Origin: Candidatus Cloacimonadota bacterium
GTDB taxonomy: Bacteria; Cloacimonadota; Cloacimonadia; Cloacimonadales; GCA-2742885
Reading direction: 5' to 3'
Assembly (NCBI GenBank): GCA_002742885.1
Contig: PDOO01000023.1
Span: 124,001 to 188,000 of the forward strand
Length of the DNA: 64,000 nt
Shown: positions 60,725 to 64,000 of the stretch, piece after piece
Layout: each line of letters opens with the position of its first letter
Numbering within the stretch: the first letter of the stretch is position 1
The notes under the pieces: model-generated
What the model was told of the DNA's origin: nothing
The model's database searches: none
What the model saw: only the letters and a program-made list of their open reading frames with translations
Made by a program: the position numbers and the translations under genes

Positions 60725-61408
60725 TTAAGCTCGCACTATTGTTAAGGCAACCGATTTTTTGACATTCTGCCGTTTCAATGTTCCGCAAACCGCGTTCATG
60801 GTTGATCCGGTGGTAAACACGTCGTCAACTATAATAATTTTTTTATCTTTAACGTCGTATTTTTTGTTCACCGTAAAAGCTTCTGAAACATTTAACTTTC
60901 GTTCTTCTTTGCTCAACTTTGTTTGAGTATCGGTATATACCGTTCTTTTCAGCAAATCGGCGATAAGCGGAATCCCTGAATATCGGCTTATTGCTTTGGC
61001 AATGATTTCCGATTGATTGAATCCTCTTATTCTTTTCTTTACTTTGTGAAGAGGAACCGGGGCGATAATATCGAATTTTTCATGGATTAATCTGTCTTTA
61101 ATCAATTCAAAAATTAATTTTCCCAGAAATTCGCCTATATATTTATATTCTCGATATTTAAATTCATGTATCAGCGATCTTGCAGTTTCGTTAATTTTCA
61201 AAACGGCAAAAAGTTGATCAAATTCGGCTTCCGTTTCGCATACCGAACATTTTCCTTCATGCAAAACAGAACCGCAATCCGAACAAAAATCTTTGCAGCT
61301 TTCAATTTTTCCCAGACAGTTTCGGCAAATTAAATTATCGATTAATTCCGAATTATTATTGCAGACGACGCAAGTTGCCGGGAAAAATATATTGAAAACG
61401 GAAGAAAT
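60725..61408 (-). CDS. comF: ComF-family phosphoribosyltransferase-like protein
   Basis: The C-terminal PRTase domain has the PRPP-loop KKIIIVDDVFTTGSTMNAV. The N-terminal double zinc ribbon is intact when the frame is read upstream of the TTG at 61264: CVVC, CRNC, CSDC, CSVC pairs. No ATG, GTG or TTG precedes the first CxxC; an in-frame stop lies a few codons upstream inside purQ. I propose the ATT at 61406-61408 as start (giving SSVFNIFFPATCVVC, 227 residues), as known for infC-type ATT starts; CTG at 61418-61420 is an alternative. ComF proteins aid DNA uptake or handling of single strands. Last gene of the purB operon. Confidence 0.8.
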   Translation of the reverse strand: MSSVFNIFFPATCVVCNNNSELIDNLICRNCLGKIESCKDFCSDCGSVLHEGKCSVCETEAEFDQLFAVLKINETARSLIHEFKYREYKYIGEFLGKLIFELIKDRLIHEKFDIIAPVPLHKVKKRIRGFNQSEIIAKAISRYSGIPLIADLLKRTVYTDTQTKLSKEERKLNVSEAFTVNKKYDVKDKKIIIVDDVFTTGSTMNAVCGTLKRQNVKKSVALTIVRA

Positions 61409-61434
61409 TTCTTTCTTCAGATTCCGGATGATTT

Positions 61435-62145
61435 TTATCGTTTTATCCGTCCCGAATATTTTTCCATTGAATCAAAAATTCCTGTTCCGTCCGTATTGGG
61501 CAGAACTCCTTTCTCGGCTGCTCGTTCCGGATGCGGCATCATGCCGAGGACATTGCCTTTTTCATTGCATATTCCGGCAATATTGTAAACTGATCCGTTT
61601 GGATTATTGTCTTCGTCGATCTTTCCGTCAGTTCCGCAATACCTGAAAAGAATTTGATTATTCTCTCGCAGTTTTTTCAAACCGTCTTCATCGATGGCGT
61701 AATTACCTTCTTTATGAGCAATGGGGATCTTCAAAATTTGCCCTTCTTTAAGTTCTTCGGTAAAGGGCGTTGCGTTGTTGATTACCTTAATTTCCTGATG
61801 CTTACAGATAAAGTCGAGATGATTGTTCATCGTTAAACTTCCGGGGAGAAGACCGCATTCCGTCAGAATTTGAAACCCGTTGCAAATGCCGAGAACCAAA
61901 CCGCCGTTATTTGCAAATTTTATTACTTCTTTTATAATGGGAGAAAATTTTGCGATTGCTCCCGCTCTCAAATAATCTCCGTAAGAAAATCCGCCCGGCA
62001 GAATAACTATATCCGGATTTTTTAAAACCGTGTCTTTATGCCAAACAAATTCTGCTTCGTTTCCCCTTATCTCAGCAATATGATAACTGTCGTAATCACA
62101 ATTTGAGCCGGGAAATTGGATTATATTATATCTTAATTTACTCAT
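61435..62145 (-). CDS. purQ: Phosphoribosylformylglycinamidine synthase, glutaminase subunit
   Basis: 236 residues. Class I glutamine amidotransferase: nucleophile Cys in GLVLGICNGFQILTECGLLPG, His and Glu in MMPHPERAAE near the C-terminus; N-terminal FPGSNCDYDS and PGGFSYGDYLRAGAIA are typical. Supplies ammonia to PurL in the FGAR to FGAM step. Overlaps purS by 8 bp. purL is not in the window. Confidence 0.97.
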   Translation of the reverse strand: MSKLRYNIIQFPGSNCDYDSYHIAEIRGNEAEFVWHKDTVLKNPDIVILPGGFSYGDYLRAGAIAKFSPIIKEVIKFANNGGLVLGICNGFQILTECGLLPGSLTMNNHLDFICKHQEIKVINNATPFTEELKEGQILKIPIAHKEGNYAIDEDGLKKLRENNQILFRYCGTDGKIDEDNNPNGSVYNIAGICNEKGNVLGMMPHPERAAEKGVLPNTDGTGIFDSMEKYSGRIKR

Positions 62146-62392
62146 CTTTTTTCTCTAATTCAAATGAAAAGGTTTCCGTATTGGGATTTGCCAAAACTTT
62201 ATCGCAAATCTTTTTTAATTCTTCTTTTACTTTTTCTTCGTTGTCTGAATCGAAAGTTAATTCAATGAATTTGCTGACTCTGGTTTCTTTGACGCTTTCA
62301 AACCCGATACCGTGAAGCGTTTGAGTAATAACTTTTCCCTGAGGATCCAATACGCTGGGTTTTAAGGTTACGTAAACATTTGCTTTAATCAT
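62138..62392 (-). CDS. purS: Phosphoribosylformylglycinamidine synthase subunit PurS
   Basis: 84 residues, typical of PurS. KANVYVTLKPSVLDPQGKVI then LHGIGFESVKETRVSKFIEL, the conserved PurS core. It bridges PurQ and small-type PurL. Overlaps purQ (8 bp) and pssA (8 bp), which ties purine and phospholipid genes in one transcript. Confidence 0.95.
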   Translation of the reverse strand: MIKANVYVTLKPSVLDPQGKVITQTLHGIGFESVKETRVSKFIELTFDSDNEEKVKEELKKICDKVLANPNTETFSFELEKKDE

Positions 62393-63134
62393 TTTTTCCC
62401 TCGTCGGTTGATAATTGATTTTTATTGTTTTTTGATTTATTCTGATTTTTAAAAGTTAACAAATATTTAATGATTCCGCTTGAGGTATAAAGAACATTTA
62501 TGCCGAAGAACACGTAAACGGGATAAAATATTGCGGATATGATTATTGTCAGTACAAACAATTTCAGCAATTTTGCTTTTAAAGATGTTTTGTCTTTTAC
62601 GGTTCCTGATGAATACTCTATCTTGCTTACCATCAAAAGAGACAATAAAACCATAAGAGCCGTCAGAGGTTTCAGCATCGTCAGCTTTCCGAAGAAATGA
62701 TAATTAATCAGTATGAAAGAACTGACCATGCCCGCTGCCGCCGGAATAGGAAGTCCCTGAAAATTTTTCTTGTTTTCAAGATCATCGTTATAGACGTTAA
62801 ATTTAGCCAATCTGCTTACTCCGCACAAAATAAATATTATGCAGATAATTCCGCCGGCAATGCCCATGTTTTCCAATCCGGCTTTGTAAGCCAAAAAACC
62901 CGGGGTTACGCCAAACACGAAAAAATCCGCAAAACTGTCCATTTCGGCTCCGAATCTGCTGGAAGCATTTAGAAAACGGGCAATTTTACCGTCAAAAGCA
63001 TCACAAACCATAGATAATGCCACAAGCCAGGCGGCTTCGGAAAGATTTCCGTCCATAACTGCATTCATGGCGACCAAGCCGATAATCAGGCTTGATATGG
63101 TAAAAAAATTCGGAGCCAGATATTTAGCTTTCAT
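62385..63134 (-). CDS. pssA: CDP-diacylglycerol-serine O-phosphatidyltransferase
   Basis: 249 residues, multi-pass membrane enzyme making phosphatidylserine. CDP-alcohol phosphotransferase motif D(x)2DG(x)2AR(x)8G(x)3D(x)3D is complete at 44-66 (CDAFDGKIAR...RFGAEMDSFAD). N-terminus APNFFTISSLIIGLVA is typical of the PssA type II found in Bacillus and FCB bacteria. A basic C-terminal tail follows the last helix. Overlaps the psd-like gene by 11 bp and purS by 8 bp. Confidence 0.93.
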   Translation of the reverse strand: MKAKYLAPNFFTISSLIIGLVAMNAVMDGNLSEAAWLVALSMVCDAFDGKIARFLNASSRFGAEMDSFADFFVFGVTPGFLAYKAGLENMGIAGGIICIIFILCGVSRLAKFNVYNDDLENKKNFQGLPIPAAAGMVSSFILINYHFFGKLTMLKPLTALMVLLSLLMVSKIEYSSGTVKDKTSLKAKLLKLFVLTIIISAIFYPVYVFFGINVLYTSSGIIKYLLTFKNQNKSKNNKNQLSTDEGKND

Positions 63135-63714
63135 TAATACGTCCTATTTCCGTTTCTCCGGATTCAACTTTGTCGTTCTCTTTTATCGTAATTTCATATT
63201 TAGCCGGAATTTTAATTTTGATCTCGGCTTTAAAAGGAATAATTCCGAAAAGAACTCCGACCGAATTTTGAGTTGCCGGATCCAAAATTTTAATTTTCCC
63301 GGAAGCGCTTTTCCAGGAAACACCCGTTGTTTTGTTTATTATCTCTTTTTTATCTTTTTTGAAAACATCTCCTGCTGAAGTTGATCTCACGTCAACAGGC
63401 ATAAAGATATTTTTTTTGATTTTTATTTCCGTGAAATCTTTTCGGGAGGAAATTTCCGAAACCGAACCGTAAATCGGAGAGTAAATTATATTGTCCGAAT
63501 GTTCGTCTCCGATTCGGCTGACTCTTAATAATCTCAATAAAAAAAGATACAGCAAAAATCCTGATATTGCCGAAGTTTGCGAAATTCTTATATCTGCTCC
63601 TGCGAATTTTAAAACAAGCGAGATAAATACGATAAACATGGGCAAAGCCAGATATTTATATTTTTCGGTCTGGAATCTTTTCAGGATTTCAACCGATTGG
63701 CACTTTCCTCTCAT
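63124..63714 (-). CDS. Phosphatidylserine-decarboxylase-like protein lacking catalytic residues
   Basis: 196 residues from ATG 63714 (4 bp past the purB stop); the frame extends to TTG 63750 inside purB. Layout matches short Psd enzymes: two membrane helices (about 20-37 and 48-63) and then a beta-rich domain. The family positions appear substituted: SPADG reads YSPIYG, the His of the DVHVN motif reads PVDVRSTSAG, and the LGST/FGSR site for self-cleavage and pyruvoyl formation reads VLFGIIPFKAEI, without Ser. The C-terminal ending (VESGETEIGRI) fits the family. So either a pseudoenzyme or a very diverged Psd. Confidence 0.7.
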   Translation of the reverse strand: MRGKCQSVEILKRFQTEKYKYLALPMFIVFISLVLKFAGADIRISQTSAISGFLLYLFLLRLLRVSRIGDEHSDNIIYSPIYGSVSEISSRKDFTEIKIKKNIFMPVDVRSTSAGDVFKKDKKEIINKTTGVSWKSASGKIKILDPATQNSVGVLFGIIPFKAEIKIKIPAKYEITIKENDKVESGETEIGRINES

Positions 63715-63718
63715 CAGA

Positions 63719-64000
63719 TCAGATCCCGATTCTCCGGTAAATGCAGTCAACGTTTTTTATGTAGCGATCATAAGAAAAGACTTCATCCAGAATATCGGAT
63801 GATATGCGTCCCGTAATTTCTTCGTCTTCTTCTATCAATTTACGGAAAGGAACCTTTGTCTCCCAACATTTTAAAGCGTTTCTTTGGACAATTGCGTAAG
63901 ATTCTTCTCTGGAAAATCCGCTTTCAGCCAATCTGAGCAACAATACTTGAGAGAATACCAATCCTTTGGTCAATTCGAGATTTCTGGTTACGTTTTCTTT
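63719..64000 (-). CDS. purB: Adenylosuccinate lyase, C-terminal part (5' end outside window)
   Basis: The frame is open to the window edge (TTG 63973 is internal), so the N-terminal and catalytic parts lie beyond base 64000. The visible 93 residues are the PurB C-terminal domain: NLELTKGLVFSQVLLLRLAE, SREESYAIVQRNALKCWE and DILDEVFSYDRYIKNVDCIY. PurB removes fumarate from SAICAR and adenylosuccinate. First visible gene of the minus-strand purine/phospholipid operon. Confidence 0.93.
   Translation of the reverse strand, partial: KENVTRNLELTKGLVFSQVLLLRLAESGFSREESYAIVQRNALKCWETKVPFRKLIEEDEEITGRISSDILDEVFSYDRYIKNVDCIYRRIGI

Overview
Organism. The window is AT-rich and gene-dense, and it comes from a diderm (Gram-negative) bacterium. 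It encodes a TonB-dependent receptor with ExbB/ExbD/TonB, two PorV/PorQ-type outer-membrane barrels, a SurA-like chaperone, a lipoprotein, and large secreted proteins ending in FlgD-like/type-IX-like sorting modules. Phosphate acetyltransferase, a 2-hydroxyacyl-CoA dehydratase-type activator, a GlmL/MutL-type ATPase and radical SAM chemistry suggest an anaerobic fermenter. This mix points to the Fibrobacteres-Chlorobi-Bacteroidetes superphylum; a Candidatus Cloacimonadota-like genome is my best guess. That is inference from gene content, with no phylogenetic marker tested. No rRNA, tRNA, CRISPR array or prophage was recognised.

Layout, plus strand. 1-5.0 kb is an envelope operon (TPR protein, DUF5683-like protein, lipoprotein, PcrA/UvrD helicase, PorV-like barrel). 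5.1-7.0 kb is an ECF sigma / anti-sigma-like / PDZ cassette. 7.3-12.7 kb holds an ATPase activator, a large TPR protein and a pair of sugar ABC permeases. 13.1-20.1 kb is housekeeping (glyS, pta, aspartate aminotransferase, PfkB kinase, purM). 20.2-29.8 kb is an outer-membrane block: TonB receptor, exbB, two exbD, tonB, a 1011-residue secreted protein and a PorV-like barrel. 30.1-37.9 kb holds a SurA-like PPIase, gap, a 1.1-kb repeat-filled gap, serC, a HAD phosphatase, a FapA-like protein and a 60-residue zinc ribbon. 38.1-40.3 kb is a second, paralogous ECF/anti-sigma/PDZ cassette. 40.7-51.3 kb holds ribH, nusB, a glycosyltransferase, a radical SAM protein, a membrane beta-propeller protein, dapA, an NFACT protein, tyrS, a site-2 protease and glnA. 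51.4-52.9 kb is an Rpn-family nuclease gene bracketed by copies of a dispersed repeat.

Layout, minus strand. 52.9-55.8 kb is a secreted protein with eight 53-residue beta-propeller-type repeats. 56.7-57.1 kb is a low-molecular-weight phosphatase. 57.3-60.7 kb is an uncharacterised three-gene operon around a GlmL/MutL-type ATPase. 60.7-64.0 kb is a tightly overlapping purB-psd-like-pssA-purS-purQ-comF operon cut by the window end.

Most unusual signals: (i) a mosaic dispersed repeat family, five copies here, two of which bracket the Rpn nuclease gene near the point where another copy is uninterrupted; (ii) two paralogous sigma/anti-sigma/PDZ cassettes whose membrane proteins lack a zinc anti-sigma motif but share a C-terminal motif; (iii) a phosphatidylserine-decarboxylase-like protein that appears to lack all catalytic-triad residues, coupled to pssA; (iv) the mutase-less MutL operon; (v) a comF gene with no ATG/GTG/TTG start ahead of its zinc-finger. 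Starts were moved from the longest open frame to a codon with a Shine-Dalgarno match wherever the sequence supported it.
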